Below, piece after piece: positions 8,776 to 21,002 of a DNA stretch of 64,000 nucleotides. The notes under the pieces were generated by a model. It saw nothing but the letters and a program-made list of their open reading frames with translations. It had not been told where the DNA came from and did not search any database. The position numbers were made by a program, and so were the translations under genes. Every line of letters begins with the position of its first letter. Position 1 is the stretch's first letter. The stretch is from JAWLCA01 sp050485905 (GTDB lineage: Bacteria; Pseudomonadota; Alphaproteobacteria; Rhodobacterales; Rhodobacteraceae). The stretch lies in the NCBI GenBank assembly GCA_050485905.1, contig JBJHCH010000002.1, positions 1-64,000 on the forward strand, written 5' to 3'.

Positions 8776-9981
8776 TCAAGCCACCGTTACGCCCCGCAGT
8801 TGTGCGACCAGCGAGGGGATCCGGTCGCGGAAGCGAAAGAAGCCCTGGGTGGCATGGGGCCAGGCGGCAGCGTCGAACGGGCGCAGCGCAGGGATCAGCG
8901 CGATCCCGTCGGGCCACAGCGCCGCGCGCAGGTCGTCGAGCGCCGACGCGGCAGGGCCGGTGGGCGCGTAGGGGGTGACGATCTGACGAAGCGCATTCGC
9001 GCGCGCCCAGTCGGCCACCGCGGCGGCATCGGCGCAGGCGGTCAGCGGCCCCAGCCGCCCGGCCCAGCGGGCGGTGCAGTCGGCCAGCGCGGCATCGGTG
9101 AAGCCATGCACCATCGGCGCCACCGCAAGGGGCGAGCGCCCGGCCGCTGCACTCAGCGTGGCAGTGGCGACGGGGGAGAGGCCGCCAGAAAGGATGTATC
9201 CGGGCGACAGGTCTTCCTCGGTCAGCAGCAGGCCGGTGCGGACGGTCTGGTCCCAGTGCTGCGGCTGCGGCGCGGGTCGCGGGGCGGGCAGGGGCTGCGC
9301 GGGCAGCGGGTCGGCGCGGGGCGCCAAACCCTGCGGGCGAAACCGGCCGCCGGTGAATTTCTCGATGTTGTCGGGGCGGGCGAGGTATGTCTTGCCCACC
9401 GTCTGCAGCCCGCCCACCCAGCGCCACGACAGCGTGTTCGTGGCCGGGTCGCCATCCAGCAGGTGGCGCAGGAAGAAATCCGCGCCCAGTTCCCAAGGCA
9501 GGCGCAGGGTGAAGATCCAGATCGAGGCGAACCACATCCGCGCGTGGTTGTGCAAGTAGCCGGTGGCGGCGAGGTCGCGCGCCCAATGATCGAAGCCGTC
9601 GATCCCGGTTTCACCCCGACACGCGGCCTGCCAGTCCCGCCGCAGGCCGGATTCGGTCTGCACCCGGTTCAGCGCCGCCGCCAGCCCGCGCCGGTACTCG
9701 GCCCAGACCTCGGGGCGCAGCTCCAGCCAGCCCTTCCAGTAGGTTCGCCAGAACACCTCGGCCACGAATTTCCCCGCCGCATCGAGGCTGTGGCGGGCAA
9801 GCACGGCCTCCAGCACCTCTGCCTCGGTCAGCAGCCGGTGGCGCAGAAAGGGCGAGAGGGTGGAGACATGCGGATGCCCCGGCAGGTCGTGGTTGCGCAG
9901 GCGCGCATAATCGCGCCCCGCGCGGGGCACGAAGGCGGACAGGCGGCGCAGGCCTTCGGTTCTGGTGGCGGGAATGTCCAT
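8776..9981 (-). CDS. photolyase/cryptochrome-related FAD-binding protein, domain order altered
   Basis: A 401-residue protein. Residues about 25-215 match the photolyase FAD-binding helical domain: STLSPFLRHRLL, the FAD-site segment TGYLHNHARMWFASIW, LLDGDPATNTLSWRWVGG and KFTGG. The usual N-terminal alpha/beta antenna domain is absent before it. Instead, after a proline-rich linker (220-245), the C-terminal 130 residues look like an alpha/beta domain, with QIVTPYAPTG...LDDLR and FFRFRDRIPSL reminiscent of the end of an antenna domain. Repair activity or a light-signalling role cannot be decided. The ATG at 9981 is chosen because the homology begins soon after; ATG 10014 is also possible. Confidence 0.8.
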   Translation of the reverse strand: MDIPATRTEGLRRLSAFVPRAGRDYARLRNHDLPGHPHVSTLSPFLRHRLLTEAEVLEAVLARHSLDAAGKFVAEVFWRTYWKGWLELRPEVWAEYRRGLAAALNRVQTESGLRRDWQAACRGETGIDGFDHWARDLAATGYLHNHARMWFASIWIFTLRLPWELGADFFLRHLLDGDPATNTLSWRWVGGLQTVGKTYLARPDNIEKFTGGRFRPQGLAPRADPLPAQPLPAPRPAPQPQHWDQTVRTGLLLTEEDLSPGYILSGGLSPVATATLSAAAGRSPLAVAPMVHGFTDAALADCTARWAGRLGPLTACADAAAVADWARANALRQIVTPYAPTGPAASALDDLRAALWPDGIALIPALRPFDAAAWPHATQGFFRFRDRIPSLVAQLRGVTVA

Positions 9982-10058
9982 GGCGGGCAAGGGTAGGGGG
10001 CGACGCGCCGGCATCAAGGCGGCTGCCCTTGCGGGGGTCCGGCCGCGATACTAAGACT

Positions 10059-10074
10059 CCGGTAAGGATACCGG
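10059..10074 (+). promoter_or_regulatory. small inverted repeat upstream of clpP
   Basis: CCGGTA-AGGA-TACCGG is a perfect 6-bp inverted repeat 35 bases before the clpP start. It could be an operator or a leader hairpin. No consensus sigma-32 element was identified nearby. Confidence 0.3.
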
Positions 10075-10108
10075 CCATAGGGTGCCGGCGAGCAGAAGGC
10101 AGGCCGCG

Positions 10109-10741
10109 ATGAGAGATCCGCTAGAAACCTACATGAACACGCTGGTTCCGATGGTGGTCGAACAGACCAGCCGGGGCGAACGCGCCTATGACATTTTCTC
10201 GCGCCTGTTGAAGGAGCGGATCATCTTCCTGTCCGGCCCGGTGCATGACGGCATGTCCAGCCTGATCGTCGCGCAATTGCTGCATCTGGAGGCGGAGAAT
10301 CCGTCCAAGGAAATCAGCATGTATATCAACAGCCCCGGTGGCGTCGTCACCTCTGGCCTGTCGATCTACGACACGATGCAGTATATCCGGCCAAAGATCA
10401 GCACGCTGGTCGTGGGGCAGGCCGCGTCGATGGGCAGCCTGCTGCTGGCCGCGGGCGAAAAGGGGATGCGCTTTTCGCTGCCCAACAGCCGGATCATGGT
10501 GCACCAGCCCTCGGGCGGGTTTCAGGGGCAGGCGACCGACATCGCGCTGCATGCCAAGGAGATTCTGGAACTGAAGGAGCGGCTGAACCGGATCTATGTC
10601 CACCACACCGGGCAGGACTACGAGACAGTGGAGGCGGCGCTGGAACGCGACAACTTCATGACCGCCGAGAAGGCCAGGGATTGGGGCCTGGTGGACGAGA
10701 TCGTGACCAGCCGCGGCAAGGCCGAGGACGACAAGAAATGA
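10109..10741 (+). CDS. clpP: ATP-dependent Clp protease proteolytic subunit ClpP
   Basis: A 210-residue serine peptidase that assembles into two stacked heptameric rings and degrades proteins fed to it by ClpX or ClpA. The catalytic triad is Ser107 (GQAASMGS), His132 (RIMVHQPSGG) and Asp181 (ERDNFMTAEKA), with the spacing of the E. coli enzyme. The ATG at 10109 gives the short pre-sequence MRDPLETYMN typical of alphaproteobacterial ClpP. clpX follows 145 bases downstream on the same strand, the conserved gene order. Confidence 0.97.
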   Translation: MRDPLETYMNTLVPMVVEQTSRGERAYDIFSRLLKERIIFLSGPVHDGMSSLIVAQLLHLEAENPSKEISMYINSPGGVVTSGLSIYDTMQYIRPKISTLVVGQAASMGSLLLAAGEKGMRFSLPNSRIMVHQPSGGFQGQATDIALHAKEILELKERLNRIYVHHTGQDYETVEAALERDNFMTAEKARDWGLVDEIVTSRGKAEDDKK

Positions 10742-10886
10742 TCACGATTGCCGCATGTGCGAGGTTGCGGCAAAATTTGACGTTGTGAAGGGGGGTATGG
10801 TGACCTACTCTTTGCGTGAATTGAGGATTTAGGCAGGCCTTCCGCCCCGTGCCGGGGTGGCTGGACAAGGCGGCGAAGGACCAATC

Positions 10887-12155
10887 ATGGCGAACAGTTC
10901 CGGCAGCGACAGCAAGAACACGCTCTACTGCTCTTTCTGCGGAAAGAGTCAGCATGAGGTGCGAAAGCTGATCGCCGGCCCCACGGTGTTCATCTGCGAC
11001 GAATGTGTCGAACTGTGCATGGACATCATCCGCGAGGAGACGAAATCCAGCGGGCTGAAGTCGACCGACGGGGTGCCGACCCCGCGTGAAATCTGCAAGG
11101 TGCTGGACGACTACGTGATCGGGCAGGAGCACGCCAAGCGCGTGCTCTCGGTCGCGGTCCACAACCATTACAAGCGGCTGAACCACGCGGCGAAATCCAG
11201 CGACATCGAGCTGGCAAAGTCGAACATCCTGCTGATCGGCCCCACCGGCTGCGGCAAGACCCTGCTGGCCCAGACGCTGGCGCGCATCCTCGACGTGCCC
11301 TTCACCATGGCCGACGCCACGACACTGACCGAGGCGGGTTACGTGGGCGAGGATGTCGAGAACATCATCCTGAAGCTGCTGCAGGCCAGCGAATACAACG
11401 TCGAACGCGCGCAGCGCGGGATCGTCTATATCGACGAGGTCGACAAGATCACGCGCAAGTCCGACAACCCCAGCATCACCCGCGATGTGTCGGGCGAGGG
11501 GGTGCAGCAGGCGCTTCTGAAGATCATGGAGGGCACGGTCGCCTCCGTGCCCCCGCAGGGCGGGCGCAAGCATCCGCAGCAGGAATTCCTGCAGGTGGAC
11601 ACGACTAACATCCTGTTCATCTGCGGCGGCGCCTTCGCGGGCCTCGACAAGATCATCTCGCAGCGCCACAAGGGCACCTCGATCGGCTTCGGCGCCGAGG
11701 TGAAGGAGAACGAAAGCCGCGGCGTGGGCGAGGTCTTCAAGGAACTGGAGCCCGAGGATCTGCTGAAATTCGGCCTGATCCCGGAATTCGTCGGCCGCCT
11801 GCCGGTGATCGCCACCCTGACCGATCTCGACGAGGAGGCGCTGGTCACCATCCTGACCGAGCCGAAGAACGCGCTGGTGAAGCAGTACCAGCGGCTCTTC
11901 GATATCGAGGGCGTGAAGCTCGCCTTCACCTCCGACGCGCTGGTGGCCATCGCCAAGCGGGCGATCAAGCGCAAGACCGGCGCGCGGGGGTTGCGCTCGA
12001 TCCTCGAAGACATCCTGCTCGACACTATGTTCGAACTGCCCGGCATGTCCGGTGTGCAAGAGGTGGTGGTGAACGAGGAGGCCGTGACCTCGGACCTCAA
12101 GCCGCTGCTGATCTATGCCGACAGTGCCAAGAAGGAACCGGCCTCGGCCGGATGA
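10887..12155 (+). CDS. clpX: ATP-dependent Clp protease ATPase subunit ClpX
   Basis: A 422-residue AAA+ unfoldase that recognises tagged substrates and translocates them into ClpP. The N-terminal C4 zinc finger is intact (Cys15, Cys18, Cys37, Cys40 in CSFCGK...CDECVELC). Walker A is GPTGCGKT near residue 117, Walker B is IVYIDEVDKI near 182, and sensor/arginine segments follow (GLIPEFVGRLP, KTGARGLRSI). The ATG at 10887 places the start immediately before the zinc finger, as in the family. An intrinsic terminator lies 25 bases after the stop. Confidence 0.97.
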   Translation: MANSSGSDSKNTLYCSFCGKSQHEVRKLIAGPTVFICDECVELCMDIIREETKSSGLKSTDGVPTPREICKVLDDYVIGQEHAKRVLSVAVHNHYKRLNHAAKSSDIELAKSNILLIGPTGCGKTLLAQTLARILDVPFTMADATTLTEAGYVGEDVENIILKLLQASEYNVERAQRGIVYIDEVDKITRKSDNPSITRDVSGEGVQQALLKIMEGTVASVPPQGGRKHPQQEFLQVDTTNILFICGGAFAGLDKIISQRHKGTSIGFGAEVKENESRGVGEVFKELEPEDLLKFGLIPEFVGRLPVIATLTDLDEEALVTILTEPKNALVKQYQRLFDIEGVKLAFTSDALVAIAKRAIKRKTGARGLRSILEDILLDTMFELPGMSGVQEVVVNEEAVTSDLKPLLIYADSAKKEPASAG

Positions 12156-12180
12156 TCCTCCCACCGAGATGAGCCTTGAA

Positions 12181-12206
12181 CGCCCGCGCTTTCGCGGGCG
12201 TTTTTC
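12181..12206 (+). terminator. intrinsic terminator after clpX
   Basis: An 8-bp stem CGCCCGCG/CGCGGGCG with loop CTTT is followed by TTTTTCGTT. It ends the clpP-clpX transcription unit and separates it from the convergent DUF1203 gene. Confidence 0.85.
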
Positions 12207-12216
12207 GTTGCGGCGG

Positions 12217-12699
12217 TCAGCGGGCCGCGCGCCGGATTCTGAGCTGATAGCAGTTGTTGCGGGCCGAGCGGACATCGACAAAGGCGATCGCCGGATCGGC
12301 CAGAACCTGTGCGGCATAGTCCGCGATGCTTTCCCGCGCGACGACACGTCCGGTGCCGTAGGCGATGCGGTGGTCGGCGGTGTAGCCCTTCAGCAGGTAG
12401 TCCAGGCTGGACCGCAGGATCGGCGGCAGGGCACCGGCTTTCGCCGGGTGCCACGCGTCGCAGTCGTCGGCGCAGAGGAAGATCGGCCCGACCTCGGCAT
12501 AGGGTTGCGGTTCGGGAAAGGGCCGGTGGGCGAGGATCAGCATGCCGCGCCCCTCGGCCACCATGTCGAGGCAATGGCGGCAGGGGTTGCCGACGCCCTG
12601 CGCGATGTGGCGTTCGGCGGGCATGCCGTTCGCATCGGGACCGCCCGCGCGCAGCGCGCGGACGGTGGCGGTGTCGAGCGGGTGGTAGGTCAGTTGCAT
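12217..12699 (-). CDS. DUF1203 domain protein
   Basis: A 160-residue protein recognised as DUF1203 by the segment NPCRHCLDMVAEG, the central VGPIFLCADDCDAW and the hallmark C-terminal RNNCYQLRIRR. Several conserved cysteines (CRHC, CADDC) suggest metal binding or redox chemistry, but the family has no defined function. The ATG at 12699 is chosen because CAGGAG lies 8 bases upstream; the in-frame GTG three codons earlier overlaps that site. Confidence 0.87.
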   Translation of the reverse strand: MQLTYHPLDTATVRALRAGGPDANGMPAERHIAQGVGNPCRHCLDMVAEGRGMLILAHRPFPEPQPYAEVGPIFLCADDCDAWHPAKAGALPPILRSSLDYLLKGYTADHRIAYGTGRVVARESIADYAAQVLADPAIAFVDVRSARNNCYQLRIRRAAR

Positions 12700-12868
12700 G
12701 GGCGGCACTCCTGTCGGTCGGTCGGATCAGGATGCGTCGGCCCGCGCGCCGGGGCGACCCGGAAGCTGCGCAATCGGCCCCGCCCGGCGCTGTGGGCGAA
12801 GCGTCGCATCCGCTTGCCCGGCGCCGGGCGGGCGGGTAAACCCGGGTCCGGATGCAGGCAGGATGAGA

Positions 12869-14662
<1,794 letters not shown>

Positions 14663-14750
14663 TTTTTCGCTGCGTCACGCTTGCACGGTGCGCCCATCGC
14701 CCGCAAACTGCCCCGCAATCGGCCAACCAATGGCCGGCAAGGGGAGGAAG

Positions 14751-16640
14751 ATGCCGATGGCCGCCTATGCGACTGCCGCCGACCGCGATGCGATCACGAA
14801 CGAGATGCCATGGTCCGACCGCGACCTGCCGGTGACGATCCACCAGTTCCTGACCCGAACCGCCAAGGCCCACGGCAGCCGCCCGGCGATCACCTTCCAG
14901 ATCCTCTCCGGCCCCACAGACAAGGCCGTGACGCTGACATGGGCCGACTACCTGACCCAGATCACCCAGGCGGCGAACCTGTTCCGCAGCCTCGGCATCG
15001 GGCCGGGCGACACGGTCGCCTATGTGCTGCCCAACTGCCTTGAAACCGCCGTGGCGCTGATCGGCGGGTCGGTGGCGGGCATCGTGAACCCGGTCAATCC
15101 GCTCTTGGAACCCGAACAGATCGCCGCGATCCTGCGCGAGACGAAGGCAAAGGTCGTCGTCACGCTGAAGGGCTTTCCCAAGACCGACGTGCCGCAAAAG
15201 GTCGCCGCCGCCGTGGCGCTGGCGCCCGACGTGCAGACGGTGCTGGAGGTGGACCTGAACCGCTACCTCTCACCCCCGAAAAGCTGGATCGTGCCGCTGG
15301 TCCGGCCAAAGGTGCAGGTGACGCACAAGGCGCGCGTGTTGAACTTCAATGCCGAACTGGCCCGCCAGCCACGGGAACTGACGTTCGAGGATACGGCCCA
15401 GGACCGCGTTGCGGCCTATTTCCACACCGGCGGCACCACCGGCATGCCAAAGGTCGCGCAGCACAAGTATTCCGGCATGATCTACAACGGCTGGCTGGGG
15501 CATCGGCTGCTCTTCACCGAACAGGATGTGGTGCTCTGCCCGCTGCCGCTGTTCCACGTCTTTGCCGCCTATCCGGTGCTGATGTCGATGATCGCGTCGG
15601 GCGCGCATGTGGTCTTTCCCACCCCCGCCGGTTACCGGGGCGAGGGCGTGTTCGACAATTTCTGGAAGCTGATCGAACGCTGGAAGGTCAGCTTCATGAT
15701 CACCGTGCCGACCGCGATGGCGGCGCTGATGCAGCGCCCTGTCAACGCCGATGTCTCCAGCCTGAAGCTGGCCTTTTCCGGCTCGGCCCCGCTGCCGATC
15801 GAGCTTTACAACCGCTTCGAAAAGGCCACCGGCGTGACCATCGTCGAAGGCTACGGGCTGACCGAGGCCACATGCCTCGTGTCGGTGAACCCGCCGGACG
15901 GGGAAAAGAAGATCGGGTCGGTCGGCCTGCCGTTCCCCTATACCGAGGTGCGGATCCTGCAAAAGAACGGCGAGGGTTTCCGCGAATGCGCGCTGGACGA
16001 GGTGGGGGAGATTTGCGTGTCGAACCCCGGCGTGTTCGAGGGATCGACCTATACCGAGGAAGACAAGAACCGGAACCTCTTTGCCGAGGGCCGCTTCCTT
16101 CGCACCGGCGATCTGGGGCGGATGGATGGCGACGGCTATCTGTATATCACCGGGCGGGCCAAGGATCTGATCATCCGGGGCGGGCACAACATCGACCCCG
16201 CGATGATCGAAGAGGCGCTGGCGGGCCATCCGGCGGTGGCGATGGCGGGGGCCATCGGCCAGCCCGACGCCAAGGCGGGCGAGTTGCCGGTGGCCTATGT
16301 GGAACTGGTGGCGGGGGCGGCGGTGACGCCCACGGAACTGATGGAATTCGCCGCGATCAAGATCACGGAACGCGCCGCCGTGCCGAAGCATGTGGAGGTG
16401 CTGCCGGAACTGCCCAAGACGGCGGTGGGCAAGGTGTTCAAGCCGGATCTGCGGAAACTGGCGATCATCCGGGTCTATGATGCGGCGCTGGCAGAGGCCG
16501 GGATCGCGGCCAGCATTTCAGGCGTGCACGAGGATCGAAAGCGCGGGCTGGTGGCCCATGTCCGGCGCACCGGGCCGGTGGATGAGGCGGCGGTGAGCCG
16601 CGTTCTGGGCGAATATACCACCCCCTGGGACTGGGCGTGA
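14751..16640 (+). CDS. acyl-CoA synthetase (AMP-forming, FadD-like)
   Basis: A 629-residue ANL-superfamily ligase that activates a carboxylic acid as an acyl-adenylate and then transfers it to CoA. Motifs: phosphate loop YFHTGGTTGMPKVA near residue 225, A5 motif GYGLTEAT near 370, hinge GRAKDLIIRGGHNIDP near 470 and the catalytic C-terminal lysine in PKTAVGKVFKPDLRK. GGGGAGGAAG immediately precedes the ATG at 14751, fixing the start. It follows the ABC exporter after 88 bases and may be co-transcribed. Chain-length preference cannot be read from the sequence. Confidence 0.9.
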   Translation: MPMAAYATAADRDAITNEMPWSDRDLPVTIHQFLTRTAKAHGSRPAITFQILSGPTDKAVTLTWADYLTQITQAANLFRSLGIGPGDTVAYVLPNCLETAVALIGGSVAGIVNPVNPLLEPEQIAAILRETKAKVVVTLKGFPKTDVPQKVAAAVALAPDVQTVLEVDLNRYLSPPKSWIVPLVRPKVQVTHKARVLNFNAELARQPRELTFEDTAQDRVAAYFHTGGTTGMPKVAQHKYSGMIYNGWLGHRLLFTEQDVVLCPLPLFHVFAAYPVLMSMIASGAHVVFPTPAGYRGEGVFDNFWKLIERWKVSFMITVPTAMAALMQRPVNADVSSLKLAFSGSAPLPIELYNRFEKATGVTIVEGYGLTEATCLVSVNPPDGEKKIGSVGLPFPYTEVRILQKNGEGFRECALDEVGEICVSNPGVFEGSTYTEEDKNRNLFAEGRFLRTGDLGRMDGDGYLYITGRAKDLIIRGGHNIDPAMIEEALAGHPAVAMAGAIGQPDAKAGELPVAYVELVAGAAVTPTELMEFAAIKITERAAVPKHVEVLPELPKTAVGKVFKPDLRKLAIIRVYDAALAEAGIAASISGVHEDRKRGLVAHVRRTGPVDEAAVSRVLGEYTTPWDWA

Positions 16641-16649
16641 GCGGCGGGT

Positions 16650-16714
16650 CTGCTCACGCGTGAGCAGAATCGCAAGTATCTGAAATCGCTGAATTTCGTG
16701 ATTTCCGTTAACCG
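16650..16714 (+). repeat. dispersed 64-bp intergenic element, copy B1
   Basis: It begins with a perfect 18-bp palindrome CTGCTCACGCGTGAGCAG and ends 65 bases later with GTTAACCG. The central part is only loosely similar to the other copies, but head structure, length and tail agree. It lies 9 bases after the acyl-CoA synthetase stop codon. Confidence 0.6.
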
Positions 16715-16734
16715 TGTCGCAAGGTTTGGGGCGG

Positions 16735-16777
16735 TTTCGGCCCGTTCGGGCGCGTTTTCACGCCGAAACGGCCGAAA
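16735..16777. terminator. long hairpin between convergent genes
   Basis: TTTCGGCC...GGCCGAAA closes a long imperfect stem that includes CGTTCGGGCG/CGCCGAAACG around an 8-nt loop CGTTTTCA. It sits midway between the convergent acyl-CoA synthetase and RidA genes and between two inverted repeat copies, so it could stop transcription from both sides. Confidence 0.5.
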
Positions 16778-16789
16778 GCGTTGCGGGCA

Positions 16790-16852
16790 GGTTAACAAAA
16801 AATCGGAAATTGTGGAAAAACAGTGACTTGGAAAATTGGGCAACCTGCCCAA
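16790..16852 (-). repeat. dispersed 64-bp intergenic element, copy B2
   Basis: Read on the minus strand, the head is TTGGGCA-GGT-TGCCCAA and the tail is GATTTTTTGTTAACC. The last 21 nt are identical to copy C at 45028-45091. It is inverted relative to copy B1 and 76 bases from it, tail facing tail. Confidence 0.7.
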
Positions 16853-16861
16853 CCGTGCCCA

Positions 16862-17269
16862 TCAGCCCGTATCCGCCCCGATTTCCGCCGTCGCCTCGAT
16901 CTCCACCAGCGCCGCATCCTCCACCAGACCGGCCACCACAACCATCGTCATCGCCGGGAAATGCTTGCCCAGCACCCGCCGATAAGCCGCCCCCATCTCT
17001 GCCTGCCGGGCGAGGTATTCCCGCTTGTCGGTCACATACCAGGTCAGCCGCACGATATCCCGCGCCCGCCCCCCGGCAGCGTGAACGACCGCAAGGATAT
17101 TCCTGAGCGCCTGTTCCGCCTGACCGACGAAATCCGCCGCCTCGAACCGCTGATCCGCCGTCCAGCCGATCTGCCCGCCGACATAAAGCCGCCCGCCCGC
17201 CGTCAGCACCCCGTTCGCGTAGCCCCTGGCCGGTGCCCAGCCCTCTGGCTGGATGATCCTGTGGGTCAT
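16862..17269 (-). CDS. RidA family enamine/imine deaminase
   Basis: A 135-residue YjgF/YER057c/UK114 (RidA) family protein (GGRLYVGGQIGWTAD, LTWYVTDKREY, ALVEIEATAEIG ending). RidA proteins hydrolyse reactive enamines and imines to ketones plus ammonium. It is the last gene of the aromatic-CoA operon; its ATG overlaps the thioesterase stop by 4 bases. In this context a dedicated role is likely: reductive dearomatisation of 2-aminobenzoyl-CoA gives a cyclic enamine that needs hydrolytic deamination. The position of the substrate-binding arginine was not verified. Confidence 0.88.
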   Translation of the reverse strand: MTHRIIQPEGWAPARGYANGVLTAGGRLYVGGQIGWTADQRFEAADFVGQAEQALRNILAVVHAAGGRARDIVRLTWYVTDKREYLARQAEMGAAYRRVLGKHFPAMTMVVVAGLVEDAALVEIEATAEIGADTG

Positions 17270-17665
17270 GCGCTGCCCTCCATCGCCGCTCTCAATTCCG
17301 CTGGCCAGCCGGTCGGGCGGCCCGTTTCCTTTGTCACGCAGACCAGTGTCGAGGTCATGGTCAGCCGCGCCTGATCCCCGCAGGCCGCGCCGATCTCCAG
17401 CCCCGCGCTGCTGCGCCCCAGCCGGGTGAGGCTCAGCGTCCAGTCCAGATCGTCGCCCAGCCGGCTGGGCGCGGTGAAGCTGACCGACAGCGCCGCCGTC
17501 GGCACCGACAGGCCCAGCGGCCCGTGCAGCCGGGCAAAGGAATGGCCCAACGCGTCGAACCAGCCCTCCACCAGCGCATTCGTCATCTCGAAATAGCGCG
17601 GGTAGAAGACGATCCCCGCCGGGTCGCAATGCTGGAACAGGACACGCTGGCGCAGGCGGAACACG

Positions 17666-17673
<8 letters not shown>
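17266..17673 (-). CDS. acyl-CoA thioesterase (4-hydroxybenzoyl-CoA thioesterase family)
   Basis: A 135-residue hot-dog-fold thioesterase. The family signature FQHCDPAGIVFYPRYFEM lies near residue 15 and contains the catalytic Asp. It would hydrolyse an aromatic or alicyclic CoA thioester, perhaps as a safety valve returning trapped CoA in the pathway. The GTG at 17673 overlaps the end of livF by 8 bases, which fits translational coupling; an in-frame TTG immediately upstream and a GTG at 17664 are alternatives. Confidence 0.85.
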
Positions 17674-19093
<1,420 letters not shown>

Positions 19094-19101
<8 letters not shown>

Positions 19102-20065
19102 GGCGGGGCTTCCCGGCCAGCAGCCCGACGATGCCGCCGCGCGCGAACAGCACGACACCCAGCAGCAGCAGGCCCAGCAGCGCCTTCCAGTATTCGCTGA
19201 CGCCGCCCAACTTGTGCTCCATCACGATGAAGAGCGCCGCCCCCGCGATCGGCCCCATCAGCCGCCCCATGCCGCCGAGGATGATGAAGACGATGATCTC
19301 GCCCGACAGGTGCCAGGACAGCATGTTGGGGCTGACGAAGCGGTTGAGGTCGGCGTAAAGCGCGCCCGCCAGTCCGGTGATCATGCCCGAGATGACGAAG
19401 GCCGTCAGGCGCAGGCGGTAGGGGCGGATGCCGAGAGCCTCTACCCGCTGCGGGTTCTGGCGGGTGGCCTGTAGCGCAAGGCCGAAGCGCGAGCGGGCCA
19501 GCGTGGCGGAGAGAAGGAGCGCGAGGGTCAGGAGCGCGAAGCAGATCAGGAAGAAGTTCAGCGGGTTGAAGGTGTTCACGCCGAAGAACTGCGAGCGGAC
19601 GAAAAGCGACAGCCCGTCCTCTCCGCCATAGGCGGGCCAGGAGATGGCGAAGTAGAAGAACATCTGCGCGAAGGCGAGGGTGATCATGATGAAATAGACG
19701 CCCGAGGTGCGCAAGGAGAGCGCCCCGATCAAGAGCGCGGCGAGGCCTGAGACGACCAGCGCCGCAACCCACAGCAGGACCATCTGGTTGCTGCCCGGCA
19801 GGCCCAGCGGCAGGGGTGCGCCGGTGGTGGCGTGGTTCATCAGGATGCCGGCCGCATAGCCGCCGATGCCGAAGAAGGCCGCGTGACCAAAGGACACCAT
19901 GCCGCCGAGGCCGAGCGCGAGGTTGAGGCCCGTGGCGGCGAGGGCGAGGATCACCACCTTGGTCGCCAGGCTGACGACATAGGGTTGGCCCATCTGCGCC
20001 GCGGTCAGCGGGACGGCCAGAAGCGCCAGCCAGAGGATGGTGTTGACGATGCGTTCGCGGCTCAT
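19094..20065 (-). CDS. livM: branched-chain amino acid-type ABC transporter permease LivM
   Basis: A 323-residue inner-membrane permease with roughly eight to nine hydrophobic segments and the family signatures LALGLGGMVSFGHAAFFGIGGYAA near residue 48 and GEIIVFIILGGMGRLMGPIAGA near 250. It forms the translocation channel with LivH; the start overlaps the livH stop by 4 bases. Confidence 0.93.
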
Positions 20066-20982
20066 GCTCTCGCCCCGAACAGGCCGCGCGGGCGCAGCAC
20101 CAGCACCACCGCCATCAGGATGTAGATCAGCATCGAGGCCAGCGCCGAGCCGACGCCGGTGGCGCGCGAGGGGTCCATGAAGGTGGCGAAGATCTGCGGC
20201 AGCAGGAAGCGGCCCATCGTGTCGGTCACGCCGACCAGGTTCGCGCCGACCAGCGCGCCCTTGATCGACCCGATGCCGCCGATGACGATGACCACGAAGG
20301 CGAGGATCAGGACCGGCTCGCCCATCCCGACCTCGACCGATTGCAGCGTGCCGACCAGCGCGCCCGCCAGCCCGGCGAGTGCCGCGCCGAGGGCGAAGAC
20401 GATGGTGTAGAGCCGGCGGATATCGACGCCGAGGGCGGCGATCATCTGCCGGTCGCTTTCGCCCGCGCGGATGCGGACGCCGAGGCGGGTGCGGGCGATG
20501 AGCCAGAAGAGGCCCACGGCGATGGCCAGCCCGATGGCGATGATGGCAAGGCGGAACGCGGGGTAGGGGATGCCGCCGGGCAGCATCACGGGGCCGGAGA
20601 GGGCGGCGGGGACGTTGAGGTAGAGCGGCAGCGAGCCGAAGAGGTAGCGCGTGCCCTCGGAAAACACGAGGATCAGCGCAAAGGTCGCCAGCACCTGATC
20701 CAGATGATCGCGGTCATAGAGCCGCCGGATCACCACGATCTCCACCAGCGCGCCCGCCGCCGCCGCCGCCGCCAGCGCCGCGGCGAGGCCGAGCAGGTAG
20801 GAGCCGGTCGCCGCCGCCACGACCGCGCAGGCGAAGGCGCCGACCATGTAGAGTGAGCCATGCGCCAGATTGATCAGCCCCATGACGCCGAAGACCAGCG
20901 TCAGCCCGGCCGCCATCAGGAACAGCATGACGCCAAGCTGCAGGCCGTTCAGCGCCTGCTCGATCAGCAGCATCGCGGACAT
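20062..20982 (-). CDS. livH: branched-chain amino acid-type ABC transporter permease LivH
   Basis: A 306-residue membrane permease. The N-terminal NGLQLGVMLFLMAAGLTLVFGVMG, the GLINLAHGSLYMVGA motif and the C-terminal FVVIVIGGIGSIKGALVGA loop are LivH-typical. It follows the binding-protein gene after a 48-base gap that holds a stable hairpin. Confidence 0.93.
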   Translation of the reverse strand: MSAMLLIEQALNGLQLGVMLFLMAAGLTLVFGVMGLINLAHGSLYMVGAFACAVVAAATGSYLLGLAAALAAAAAAGALVEIVVIRRLYDRDHLDQVLATFALILVFSEGTRYLFGSLPLYLNVPAALSGPVMLPGGIPYPAFRLAIIAIGLAIAVGLFWLIARTRLGVRIRAGESDRQMIAALGVDIRRLYTIVFALGAALAGLAGALVGTLQSVEVGMGEPVLILAFVVIVIGGIGSIKGALVGANLVGVTDTMGRFLLPQIFATFMDPSRATGVGSALASMLIYILMAVVLVLRPRGLFGARA

Positions 20983-21002
20983 GGAAAACCCCGGATGGGG
21001 CA

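Noticed and set aside
7273..9996. A 907-residue plus-strand open frame across the amidase and photolyase-like genes
   Set aside because: It spans two well-supported minus-strand genes, is dominated by Arg, Pro, Gln and His, and has no domain signature.
16862..17629. A 255-residue thioesterase-RidA fusion
   Set aside because: The first 120 residues are an out-of-frame reading of the thioesterase gene; RidA has its own ATG at 17269 overlapping the thioesterase stop.
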